From contig DAOTXX010000123.1 in the NCBI GenBank assembly GCA_034434835.1, positions 1 to 64,000 of the forward strand: a stretch of DNA of 64,000 nucleotides. The letters run 5' to 3'. The notes beneath the pieces were generated by a model that worked only from the letters and a program-made list of their open reading frames with translations, was not told the DNA's origin and ran no database searches. The DNA is from JBGLNJ01 sp034434835. GTDB lineage: Bacteria > Chloroflexota > Anaerolineae > Fen-1058. How positions within the stretch are numbered: position 1 is the first letter of the stretch; each line of letters starts with the position of its first letter. Made by a program: the position numbers and the translations under genes. Shown piece by piece: positions 32,573 to 40,208 of this stretch.

Positions 32573-32885
32573 TGGTCGTGCTCCAAGTTCTATAGAGGTT
32601 AAGGTTTACTTTTGGAAATCCGTCAACGAATCGCCTTCGGCGCAACGAATAAACGAATCGTGTGTGCTCTGCTATTCGTGGGTTCGTTTGAAATTCGTTG
32701 ACGCAGTTTCCAGATCATTTTCCTAACCTCTATAGGGAGTGCTGTCTCTCTGCGTTCCACTCTATGCAGGTAGTTTAGCCGACAGAGATGGAGAACTTTT
32801 GAAGCGAATATGGAGAAATTGTGGAGATTGAGGGCTTGGATTTCGAGGATGTGTTGCTGCCCCGTTTACGCACGCGGGACATGCA
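32573..32885. other. intergenic region containing a palindromic element
   Basis: These 313 bp between the NapH-like gene and the Asp-box lipoprotein contain no credible gene. About half is the 146-bp imperfect palindrome at 32590-32735; nothing recognisable was seen in the rest. Confidence 0.6.
32590..32735. repeat. 146-bp imperfect palindromic (MITE-like) element
   Basis: The left end CTATAGAGGTTA (32590-32601) matches exactly the reverse complement of the right end (32724-32735). Further in, GTCAACGAAT on the left matches ATTCGTTGAC on the right, and the centre again contains AACGAAT/ATTCGT complements. The whole could fold into one long stem. No transposase, clear target-site duplication or reading frame is visible. 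Confidence 0.65.
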
Positions 32886-35800
32886 TCACTTGGCCGGCTT
32901 CCAGGACAGGCCGCCATCGGTCGAGACGTACAGACCCCGATCAGCCAATCCCGCGAAAATCGTGCGGTCGGATGCAAAATCGGGCGAAAGAGCAAGCGAA
33001 AGGACATTGGCCTGCGGGAGTCCCACACCCGAAAGTCTCCACGTCAGGCCGCCGTCTTCGGAGCGGAACACGCCCCGGTCGGTGCCCAAGAAGATCACCC
33101 GGTCGCGCGGGAAATCCGGCGAGATGGCGAGCGACCCGGCCCAAAACAGCCCCGACGGCAGACCCGAATCCGAAGGGTGCCAGCTCGCGCCGCCATCGGC
33201 GGAACGGAGAGATATTTGCGGTCTAGGCCCGCTGGCAAACATCAGCCGGTCGCGCAGAAAATTTGGCGAGATGCCGAGCGCGCCCCAGTCGGCCCCAACG
33301 GTTGGACTGTAGAGGCGCGTCCACATCGCGCCGCCGTCGCCGCTGCGAAACAGTCCGGCTTGATCGATCCAGGTATACGCCACTTGCCCACTGCCCGGCA
33401 CAAAAGCTATCGCCCCCACACCGGCCCGGCCCGAGGGGGGCAAGCCTCTGGCGGCGTTCCATGTTTCGCCGCCATCGGTCGAGCGCATCAGGCGCGGCGG
33501 TCGAGCGCGGCTGCCGACGAGCACTGTGCGATCGCTTGCAAATTGCGGCGAGACCGCCAGCGCCGAGGCGGGTATGAAATTCCCCAGGCCATTCGTCAGC
33601 GCGCTCCAGTTTGCGCCGCCGTCGTCGGAACGAAAGACCTGTCCACCCGCCGAAGCAAACACCGTCTGATCGCCAGCATATTCGGGCGAGAGCGCCAGGA
33701 GGAGACGATTCCCGCTCAGGTCGCGCGCGGGCAGGTTGGATTCGGCCCAAGTCTTGCCACCATCGGTCGAGACAAACACGCCCATCCCACCGTTGCCGAT
33801 GAACAGCGTGCGATCGCGCGCGTAATTCGGCGAAAGCGTGATCGCTTCGACACTCATCTTGTCGAGCGCGACTGGGGCATTCGACCACGTCAACTCGCTC
33901 AGGTTTACCTCGCGCACCTGTCCTGTGTTCGTGCCCACAAAGAGCGTCCCGTCTGGCGCAAAAGCCATCGTGCTGAGCTGCGCCTGGCCTGGCCAGCCCG
34001 AAGTTTCGATCTGCCAGCTCGCCCCGCCGTCCATCGTGCGGTACAATGTCGAGGTCTGATCGCTCGAATGGATCAACGCGAGCGCGGTCACGCTTGATGG
34101 ATTGCCTGTCTGTTCGGGGTTGGCCCAAACGGCGATCTGGCCTGGGGTGGCCGTGGGACTGAGTCGCAGCCCACGCGAGGCCGCCTGCCACGTCGCGCCG
34201 CCATCGTCCGAGCGCATCACGGCCGCGCTGGCAAAGCTGCCCATCAGCACATCCGCGGTGGCATACGCCAGGTGCGTAGCGCGATCCTGTATCACCGGCC
34301 ACCAGTTTTCGCCGCCATCACGCGAGATGGACGTGGCGCTGCCCGTGCTCACGATGAGCGTGTGATCGCTGACATAGCTTGGCGAAACAGCCAGCGTGCG
34401 CGCCGCCAGGGCTACGGGAGGGTCGGGCCGATAGCTCGTGCGCTGCCATGTCGCGCCGCCTTCGGTCGAGCGGAACAGGCCACTGCTGGAGGTCAAAGCG
34501 AACACAGTCCGATTGACCGGAAAGCCGGGCGCGACGACAACCTCGGCGATGACTGTGTCGCTCAGCCCGCTCATCGTTGGACGCCACGAGCGGCCCGCGT
34601 CGTTGGAAACGTATAGCCCACCACCCGAGTTGCCCGGTGTGAGGAGCGCGGCAAACAGGGTCCGGTCGCGCGCGAAATCCGGTGAAAACGCCAACGCGTT
34701 GACGAGCAAGTGTGGGGGCAAGCCGCCCGCCACGCCGCTCCACGTTGAGCCGCCGTCGGTGCTGACCATCAATTGCCCGGCGTAGCCTCCCAATAGACCG
34801 CGCGAATAGCTGATCGGCTCCAGCGCGGCAAACAGCGTGTGATCGTTGGCAAAATCGGGCGAGGGTGCGATCCAGACGACGGTGCCGGTCAACGCGGCGG
34901 AAGACTGCATTGCCGGTAAAGCTGTTGCCAGCGCAGGCGCGCCGTGCCCGCTCATCACGAGCAAGCGTCCGTCGCGCGAAAGGAGATAAAGTTGATCGGC
35001 TTTTGCGTCGAGTGCGACCAGAGTGTACGCGCGGGGCAGCGGGACATCGCCCAACCATGTGCCCGTCGCTGCGTCGAGTGCGATCAGGCGTGGATTGGGC
35101 CGTTGGGCATCGGCGATGTAGACGCGCCCTCGCTGCGGATCCACTTGGAGCGATCCGGCGATGCCGTTCAATCGCCAGAGCGGCTTGACCGTGTTTTGTT
35201 CAACGGTCAGCGCCGCGACCGATTGAGCGTTGAGCCGACTGCGCGCGACAAAGGCGCGCCTGCTGCTTTCATCGGTCACAAGCGACATGATGCTGCGCTC
35301 GTCGTCTTGGTAAACCACTGTGCCTGAAAGATAATCGTAGATCGAGAGTGTGTTGCCGTTGTTGGAGCCGGGGATGCCGTTGTTGAGGCTGACGTACAAC
35401 CAATGGTGATCGGCTCCGAGAGCAGCGTCCACCGCGTAGGCCGGGTCGCCTGTTGACGGGAATGTGCTTGAGAGGCGCTCCGTCGAGTTCAGCGTCGCCG
35501 GGCGAATGACGTACACGCCATTATGGATGACAAAAACAGTGCCGGTGTTTTCATCCACCAAAGGCGTACCACCATACGGCGGAGCCACGATAGGGATGTC
35601 GCCGATCGGTTGGAGCGAGTCCAAATCGAACACCGCCACGCCTTCGGGTGTGCCCACGTACAACTGCTTCCGCTGGCGGTCTATTGCCACATCGCCGCCA
35701 ACAGGCAATGGGTCCATCGCGCGCCAGTTGTCGGTCGAAAGCACGAGCGTCTGCGTGGGCACCACACCGATAAAGATGCGCTTGCCTTCGAGGTCCAGCG

Positions 35801-36143
35801 CGACAGCGTGACGGCTCAGGTATTCAAAGCGCACGCCCAGGTCAATATCGGTGACGATGGCAGGCAGGTCGTTGGCGATGGCCGCTTCGCGTGGCGGATA
35901 GCCGGTAGCGGATGGCGGAGAGCTGATGGGAGATGGCGTAACTGTGACAGGTGCGGCGGACGCTGTCGGCGTGACTATGGTAGATGAAGAAAACGTGGGC
36001 GTGGAGACTCGAATCGGGATCGGCGCGCAGCCTGCCAGCGCGAAAAACAGCACGAAAGGCAAAAGGAGCAAGGCCGCTGTGCATGGCAGAAGGATAAAGG
36101 TGCGCGTGGCAATTGCTGCGTGGGGCCAGCCTTTGTTCAACAC
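32886..36143 (-). CDS. Asp-box (BNR/VPS10-like) repeat lipoprotein
   Basis: This 1085-aa protein starts with a lipoprotein signal (hydrophobic segment, lipobox ALAGC near residue 39). The first part (about 80-430) is a YVTN/NHL-type beta-propeller-like region. The second (about 440-1085) is built from sortilin/BNR repeats with thirteen Asp boxes of the type S-x-D-G-G-x-T-W and recurring SPDFARDRTLFA segments. Such propellers bind glycans or proteins; no catalytic residues can be assigned. It starts with GTG ten bases after the stop of the response regulator, so the two are probably co-transcribed. Confidence 0.85.
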   Translation of the reverse strand: MLNKGWPHAAIATRTFILLPCTAALLLLPFVLFFALAGCAPIPIRVSTPTFSSSTIVTPTASAAPVTVTPSPISSPPSATGYPPREAAIANDLPAIVTDIDLGVRFEYLSRHAVALDLEGKRIFIGVVPTQTLVLSTDNWRAMDPLPVGGDVAIDRQRKQLYVGTPEGVAVFDLDSLQPIGDIPIVAPPYGGTPLVDENTGTVFVIHNGVYVIRPATLNSTERLSSTFPSTGDPAYAVDAALGADHHWLYVSLNNGIPGSNNGNTLSIYDYLSGTVVYQDDERSIMSLVTDESSRRAFVARSRLNAQSVAALTVEQNTVKPLWRLNGIAGSLQVDPQRGRVYIADAQRPNPRLIALDAATGTWLGDVPLPRAYTLVALDAKADQLYLLSRDGRLLVMSGHGAPALATALPAMQSSAALTGTVVWIAPSPDFANDHTLFAALEPISYSRGLLGGYAGQLMVSTDGGSTWSGVAGGLPPHLLVNALAFSPDFARDRTLFAALLTPGNSGGGLYVSNDAGRSWRPTMSGLSDTVIAEVVVAPGFPVNRTVFALTSSSGLFRSTEGGATWQRTSYRPDPPVALAARTLAVSPSYVSDHTLIVSTGSATSISRDGGENWWPVIQDRATHLAYATADVLMGSFASAAVMRSDDGGATWQAASRGLRLSPTATPGQIAVWANPEQTGNPSSVTALALIHSSDQTSTLYRTMDGGASWQIETSGWPGQAQLSTMAFAPDGTLFVGTNTGQVREVNLSELTWSNAPVALDKMSVEAITLSPNYARDRTLFIGNGGMGVFVSTDGGKTWAESNLPARDLSGNRLLLALSPEYAGDQTVFASAGGQVFRSDDGGANWSALTNGLGNFIPASALAVSPQFASDRTVLVGSRARPPRLMRSTDGGETWNAARGLPPSGRAGVGAIAFVPGSGQVAYTWIDQAGLFRSGDGGAMWTRLYSPTVGADWGALGISPNFLRDRLMFASGPRPQISLRSADGGASWHPSDSGLPSGLFWAGSLAISPDFPRDRVIFLGTDRGVFRSEDGGLTWRLSGVGLPQANVLSLALSPDFASDRTIFAGLADRGLYVSTDGGLSWKPAK

Positions 36144-36153
36144 CTGACACTCA

Positions 36154-36825
36154 TCATTCGATGCGCGGAGGAGCCAGGCTCACCCAGCCCAGTTGTGAGG
36201 CGCGGACGACAGCTTCGGTGCGGGAACTCACGCCGAGCTTGTCGAACAGGCTGGCGATATGACCCTGGACGGTCCGCTCGCTGATCTTGAGCTGCGCGGC
36301 GATAGCCTTGTTCGTCAGGCCGCGCGCCATGAGTTGGAGCACGTCCATCTCGCGCGGGGTAGGCCGCGCCTCGGCCGGCTCGGGCGGCGTCTGGCCTGCG
36401 CTCATCCAACGCGAAACGATCTTGCGTGCGATGGTCGGGTCCAGCGCCATCTGTCCTTCGTGGACGGTGTGAACGGCCTGGACGATCTCGTCGCTCGAAG
36501 CGTGCTTGAGGACGTAACCGTTCGCGCCGGCTTCGAGCACGGCCTGCACGTAGGGATCGTCGTCATAAGCAGTCAGGACGAGCACGCCGACCGGCAAGCG
36601 TTCGTCGCGCACGGCGCGCGTGACCTGGATGCCGGTGCGGCGCGGCATCTGGATGTCGAGCACAGCCACGTCCGGCTTGTGCTGTCGGATCGCATTCAGG
36701 GCCGCCTCGCCGTCGGCGGCTTCGGCCACAACAAGGATGTCGCCGGCTTCTTCCAAAAACTCGCGGAGGCCTTGGCGGACGACGGCATGATCGTCGGCCA
36801 GCACGACGCGGATGGGTTCGCTCAT
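36154..36825 (-). CDS. NarL/LuxR-family response regulator
   Basis: This 223-aa regulator has a receiver domain (about 5-122: VVLADDHAVVRQGL, phospho-acceptor Asp in VAVLDIQMP, Thr in VLTAYDDDP, Lys in YVLKHASSD) and a LuxR HTH (about 150-210: LMARGLTNKAIAAQLKISERTVQGHIASLFDKLGV). Phosphorylation by a histidine kinase would control DNA binding, but no kinase is present nearby. Its own promoter lies at 36874-36902, and the Asp-box lipoprotein gene follows closely and may be a target. Confidence 0.92.
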   Translation of the reverse strand: MSEPIRVVLADDHAVVRQGLREFLEEAGDILVVAEAADGEAALNAIRQHKPDVAVLDIQMPRRTGIQVTRAVRDERLPVGVLVLTAYDDDPYVQAVLEAGANGYVLKHASSDEIVQAVHTVHEGQMALDPTIARKIVSRWMSAGQTPPEPAEARPTPREMDVLQLMARGLTNKAIAAQLKISERTVQGHIASLFDKLGVSSRTEAVVRASQLGWVSLAPPRIE

Positions 36826-36873
36826 GGTGGGTGCTCCTTTGCGATGGCGCTTGCGTCAACGGAATACGCAATA

Positions 36874-36902
36874 AGTATAACAGCGTTTGGGGTTGCCGCC
36901 AA
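36874..36902 (-). promoter_or_regulatory. promoter of the response-regulator/lipoprotein operon
   Basis: On the minus strand, TTGGCG and TATACT are separated by exactly 17 bp. The leader to the ATG at 36825 is about 42 nt and contains AAAGGAG. Confidence 0.65.
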
Positions 36903-36926
36903 CCTGAGCGGAGGAAGAAGCCAAAA

Positions 36927-36948
36927 GGTCGGGCATGGGAGCCCGACC
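36927..36948 (-). terminator. terminator of the hypothetical gene at 36951
   Basis: GGTCGGGC and GCCCGACC form an 8-bp stem with a 6-nt loop; the minus-strand RNA then reads UUUUGG. It lies just beyond the stop of the minus-strand gene. Confidence 0.6.
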
Positions 36949-36950
36949 CA

Positions 36951-37370
36951 CTAGGGAATTTGCATCAAGCGTTTGTAGCAGCCTTGCCACAGCGTCGTGG
37001 GTCGGGTGAGTTGAGTCACGCGTACATCGGCGAATTGAGGCGCCAGTTGAGCCAACTCCATCGGCAGATCGGTCCAACGCTCCTCGCGCAACAGGGTGTG
37101 CAGGCGATCGGCCGTCGGCTCGACCCAGGCCCACTCACGCCGGAAGGCATCGGCTTTGAGGTAATAGTCGCGCTTTTCCCAGGCCGAGGCAGACTTGTCT
37201 ATCGAAACGGCGATGCCGCGCAGCGAAAAGACGATAAAGGCGATCATGTCTTTGGCTTCCGCATCCAGGCTTGGCTTGGCGCTCATCCGGCGCAAAACTT
37301 CGGCAATGGCACGGCGCAAGCTGTTGCGCTGTTGATTGGGGCTTCCCTCGGCATAAGTGATCCGGCTCAC
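36951..37370 (-). CDS. hypothetical protein, unrecognised
   Basis: This 139-aa protein has no signal peptide or membrane helix and looks alpha-helical. Notable segments are LRRAIAEVLRRMS, DMIAFIVFSLRGIAVSIDKSASAWEKRDYYLKAD and WVEPTADRLHTLLREERW. The length, normal composition, clean start and own terminator support a real gene. It is divergent from the polysaccharide locus. I do not recognise the family. Confidence 0.65.
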   Translation of the reverse strand: MSRITYAEGSPNQQRNSLRRAIAEVLRRMSAKPSLDAEAKDMIAFIVFSLRGIAVSIDKSASAWEKRDYYLKADAFRREWAWVEPTADRLHTLLREERWTDLPMELAQLAPQFADVRVTQLTRPTTLWQGCYKRLMQIP

Positions 37371-37387
37371 GGGTTCCTCTCAATTCA

Positions 37388-37418
37388 GAAACCCGTTTTC
37401 TGCCAGAAAACGGGTTTC
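37388..37418. other. perfect hairpin in the divergent region before the polysaccharide locus
   Basis: GAAACCCGTTTT (37388-37399) and its exact reverse complement (37407-37418) flank a 7-nt loop. It sits just upstream of the hypothetical gene at 37370. It may be an operator, an upstream terminator or a dispersed palindrome. Confidence 0.5.
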
Positions 37419-37498
37419 ATGGTCTGGGTCACGAGCCGCAAAGATACCAGCTTTGGGTCAAACCGTCAAGCCCTTCGTCGTGAAGGGCGACAATATGG

Positions 37499-37504
37499 TA
37501 TAAT
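37499..37504 (+). promoter_or_regulatory. candidate -10 box of the polysaccharide locus
   Basis: A perfect TATAAT lies about 60 bp before the ATG of the first gene. The best -35 match (TTCGTC at 37474-37479) is at a poor 19-bp spacing, so this promoter is only partly supported. A CCCTTC/GAAGGG hairpin at 37471-37487 overlaps the -35 region. Confidence 0.45.
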
Positions 37505-37564
37505 ACTTTTCGCTTCCTGCCCCAAGACCCAAGCAGCGCAAGAGACAGATTTCAAGAGCGCCAC

Positions 37565-38872
37565 ATGATCAAGCGTGTAGCTGAAGGGGTAGTCAGGCTC
37601 GAATGGCTCGTCCTGGCGATGTTGGCCCCTCTGTTGATTTTCCCCAATGCCGGGCGATCGCTGGCCTTGTTGGGCATTCCGCTCATTTGGGTCGCACGCA
37701 AGATCGCGCGTGGCCGTTTCATCTGCCGCACCCCCCTGGATTGGGCGATCACACTGTTGATGTTCATGGTGCTGGTCAGCCTGTACGCCACGTTTGATAT
37801 TGCGGTCAGCCTGCCCCGTATTGCGCTTGTCTTGCTCGGTATAGCTATCTATTACGCGACCGTTGAAGTTGCTCAATCGGACGCAGGATTGCGTTGGGTT
37901 TGCGCAGGTTGCCTGCTGAGTGGAGTGGGCATCGCTGCGCTGGCGGCAGTCGGCATGCAGAAGGTTCAAAAACTGCCGATACTGGGTCAAGTCATGAGTC
38001 GCTTGCCCATGCTGGTGCGTGGTATCTCGCAGAATCCAGAAGGACTGCATCCAAATATCGTCGCCGGCGCACTGTTGTGGTTTATCCCGCTTAGCCTGAC
38101 AGTGACCGCGTGGCTGTGGCGCAAGCACAACAAGAGCAAATACCAGATGGGGTTGTCGTTCCTGATGCCTGTTGGCATCGCAGGTGTCCTGGGCATAATG
38201 ATCGTTACCCAGTCGCGCGGGGGAATAGCAGGTCTGGGCATTGGTCTGTTGATCCTGTTGATTTGCACAGGGCGTTGGGGTAGGTGGCTAGCGGGAGTGA
38301 CTGCGGTTGTAGCGATTGTCGCGTTGTTGGGATTGGGGCCAGCATGGCTGGGCGAAGTGTTTGTTGGCGCGAACACGCCCATCGTGCAAGGCGCCGAGAT
38401 CGAGACGCTCAATGGCCGTCTCGAGTTGTGGTCGCGCACCTTCTACGCCATTCAAGATTTCCCGTTTACCGGTATGGGCATGGGAACCTTTGGAGATGTG
38501 ATCCCGGTATTGTATCCACTGTTTCTGATCAGCCCGGATTCAAAGGTGTATCATGCGCACGATGAATTCTTGCAAGTAGCCGTTGACCTGGGCCTGCCGG
38601 GTCTTGTAGCGTTCATCAGCATCTACGTGATGGTGGTCGGCTCGTTGACCCACATGCTTATGCAAGACAGAGATGCTTTTCGTCAGGCTGTGGCGTTAGG
38701 TGTCCAAGTGGGTCTGATCTCTCATGCTGTTTACGGGCTGACCGATGCTGTTTTGCTGGGTGCCAAACCGGGCTTGGTGTGGTGGGCACTGCTTGGGTTA
38801 GCTTCGTCGGCCTTTGGGCTTTACGCTCAGAGCCAGAGCAAAGGTGCAGTGACTCGGACGGGAACGGCATGA
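37565..38872 (+). CDS. O-antigen ligase/polymerase family membrane protein (Wzy_C)
   Basis: This 435-aa protein has about ten to twelve membrane helices and the motifs of the Wzy/WaaL ligase-polymerase family: LHPNIVAGALLWFIPL, TQSRGGIAGLGIGLLIL (SRxG type) and HAHDEFLQVAVDLGLPGL, the catalytic-type His loop. It should join polysaccharide units from an undecaprenyl carrier to an acceptor or to each other outside the membrane. It opens the polysaccharide locus and is linked to the next gene by an ATGA overlap. Ligase and polymerase cannot be distinguished. Confidence 0.87.
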   Translation: MIKRVAEGVVRLEWLVLAMLAPLLIFPNAGRSLALLGIPLIWVARKIARGRFICRTPLDWAITLLMFMVLVSLYATFDIAVSLPRIALVLLGIAIYYATVEVAQSDAGLRWVCAGCLLSGVGIAALAAVGMQKVQKLPILGQVMSRLPMLVRGISQNPEGLHPNIVAGALLWFIPLSLTVTAWLWRKHNKSKYQMGLSFLMPVGIAGVLGIMIVTQSRGGIAGLGIGLLILLICTGRWGRWLAGVTAVVAIVALLGLGPAWLGEVFVGANTPIVQGAEIETLNGRLELWSRTFYAIQDFPFTGMGMGTFGDVIPVLYPLFLISPDSKVYHAHDEFLQVAVDLGLPGLVAFISIYVMVVGSLTHMLMQDRDAFRQAVALGVQVGLISHAVYGLTDAVLLGAKPGLVWWALLGLASSAFGLYAQSQSKGAVTRTGTA

Positions 38873-39195
38873 TTGACTGGGCAGGCGTGGCGACAAACAG
38901 TCTGTGGCTGTTGGGACTGGCGGTGTGCCTGGCTGTCCTCAGCTACGCCGATTGGAGCGCGCACAGCGCGAATCGGCGGCTGCGCGACGTACTGAACCAG
39001 CCTGCTTTCCGGGCTATGCTGTGGAGCGGCTTGACCTTGTTCTGTGTGGGCGTGGCACTCTCGGGTGGGCGTTGGTGGGAACGTATCCTGTGGGGCGTGT
39101 TGGCGATCATGGCGGCGGTTGAGGTGTGGCGGGCTGCGCCTATCGCGCCCATGAGGAGGCTCTTGCAATACATGGAACGATGGAAAACTCGATGA
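38869..39195 (+). CDS. small integral membrane protein, unrecognised
   Basis: This 108-aa protein has three hydrophobic segments (LLGLAVCLAVLSYA, MLWSGLTLFCVGVALS, ILWGVLAIMAAVEVW). The start is the ATG at 38869 that overlaps the preceding stop (ATGA); a longer frame from 38779 runs inside the ligase gene and is rejected. It in turn overlaps the next gene by ATGA. I do not recognise the family. Its fixed place in the chain suggests a partner of the ligase or the flippase-like protein. Confidence 0.75.
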   Translation: MIDWAGVATNSLWLLGLAVCLAVLSYADWSAHSANRRLRDVLNQPAFRAMLWSGLTLFCVGVALSGGRWWERILWGVLAIMAAVEVWRAAPIAPMRRLLQYMERWKTR

Positions 39196-40208
39196 TCTCA
39201 AATGGAAAGCCGCCAAGTCAGCCAGCTTGGTTGTGGATCGCTGGCATCATTTTGAGTGTGGTTGCGCTGGCCTTGGCCGTGCGCGGCGTGCGCTGGGATG
39301 AAGTTTGGGCGGCGATCCGCAGCGCGCAACTTTCGCTGGTCCTATTGGCTCTGATCACCGTTTTGCTGACGACGACGGCCAAAGTTGTGCGCTGGCGCTG
39401 GCTGCTTTACCCGGAAAACCAACGGTTGCCTCTGCGTGATCTGTTGGCGGCGTTGCTCGTTGGCCAGATGCTCAACACGCTTGTCCCGGCGCGCGCAGGC
39501 GACCTGGCCCGCGCTTACCATTTGGGCGAACGCGCCCAGGTGAGCAAGGCTACGGTGCTTGGTTCAGTGGTGGCCGAAAAGGCGATGGACATGGTGATGC
39601 TGGCAGTGTGCGCGCTCGTCACCATCCCTTGGTTGTATCTCGTGCCGTGGGTCGAAGAATCCACGCTGGCGTTAGCGATCACGGCTGGGCTGATGTTACT
39701 GGCTGTGGTGGCATTGGCCTGGTTTGGCGAGAGACTGTTGGAACGGTTATATCCTCTTCTACGGCGGCTGCCGGTGGGTGAGCGGTTATCCAGGCTCGGA
39801 CGCTCCGGCGTGAATGGGCTGGGAGTGTTTCGCAACGGTCGAGCCAGCCTGGCTGCATGGTTGTGGTCCGTGCTGACATATGTCTTGGCAGCCAGCACCA
39901 ATTACGTGCTGTTTGCCGCGATGGAGATTCATTTACCTGCCTATGTAGGCCTGCTGCTGATGGTCGTGCTCTACATCGGCGCAGCTCCGCCATCGCTGCC
40001 GGGCAAGGTGGGCATCTTTCACGGCGTCACAGTGTTGACGCTGGCAGCATTTGGAGTGTTGCCCAGCACAGCACTGGCTTATGGTGCGTTGCTGCACTTG
40101 ATCATCTTTGTCCCACCGACGATTTTAGGATTGCTGATCTTGAGTGCGCAGCCCAAGCCTGCGCCTGCGACGGCGGAGACGCCACGGCCGGGAGGGCCGT
40201 CACGGTGA
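39192..40208 (+). CDS. AglD/lysylphosphatidylglycerol synthase-like membrane protein
   Basis: This 338-aa protein of the LPG_synthase_TM/UPF0104 family has about eight helices and the family motif region ARAGDLARAYHLGERAQVSKATVLGSVVAEKAMDM (given in parts: ARAGDLARAYHLGER near residue 90). The C-terminal segment SLPGKVGIFHGVTVLTLAAFGV is also typical. Members act in lipid-linked sugar or aminoacyl-lipid transfer. The start at 39192 is chosen because it forms an ATGA overlap with the preceding stop, as at every neighbouring junction; ATGs at 39180 and further upstream are alternatives. Confidence 0.83.
   Translation: MISNGKPPSQPAWLWIAGIILSVVALALAVRGVRWDEVWAAIRSAQLSLVLLALITVLLTTTAKVVRWRWLLYPENQRLPLRDLLAALLVGQMLNTLVPARAGDLARAYHLGERAQVSKATVLGSVVAEKAMDMVMLAVCALVTIPWLYLVPWVEESTLALAITAGLMLLAVVALAWFGERLLERLYPLLRRLPVGERLSRLGRSGVNGLGVFRNGRASLAAWLWSVLTYVLAASTNYVLFAAMEIHLPAYVGLLLMVVLYIGAAPPSLPGKVGIFHGVTVLTLAAFGVLPSTALAYGALLHLIIFVPPTILGLLILSAQPKPAPATAETPRPGGPSR

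Noticed and set aside
31677..32645. 322-aa minus-strand frame overlapping the NapH-like gene
   Set aside because: It is a shifted frame of a gene with clear 4Fe-4S motifs, and lacks those motifs.
33177..34097. 306-aa plus-strand open frame
   Set aside because: It is antisense to the Asp-box lipoprotein, with repeated composition that mirrors the SxDGGxTW repeats.
39857..40204. 116-residue N-terminal extension of the GT2-phosphoglycosyltransferase fusion
   Set aside because: It lies in an alternate frame of the preceding membrane-protein gene and has no domain; the GTG at 40205 fits the overlap pattern.
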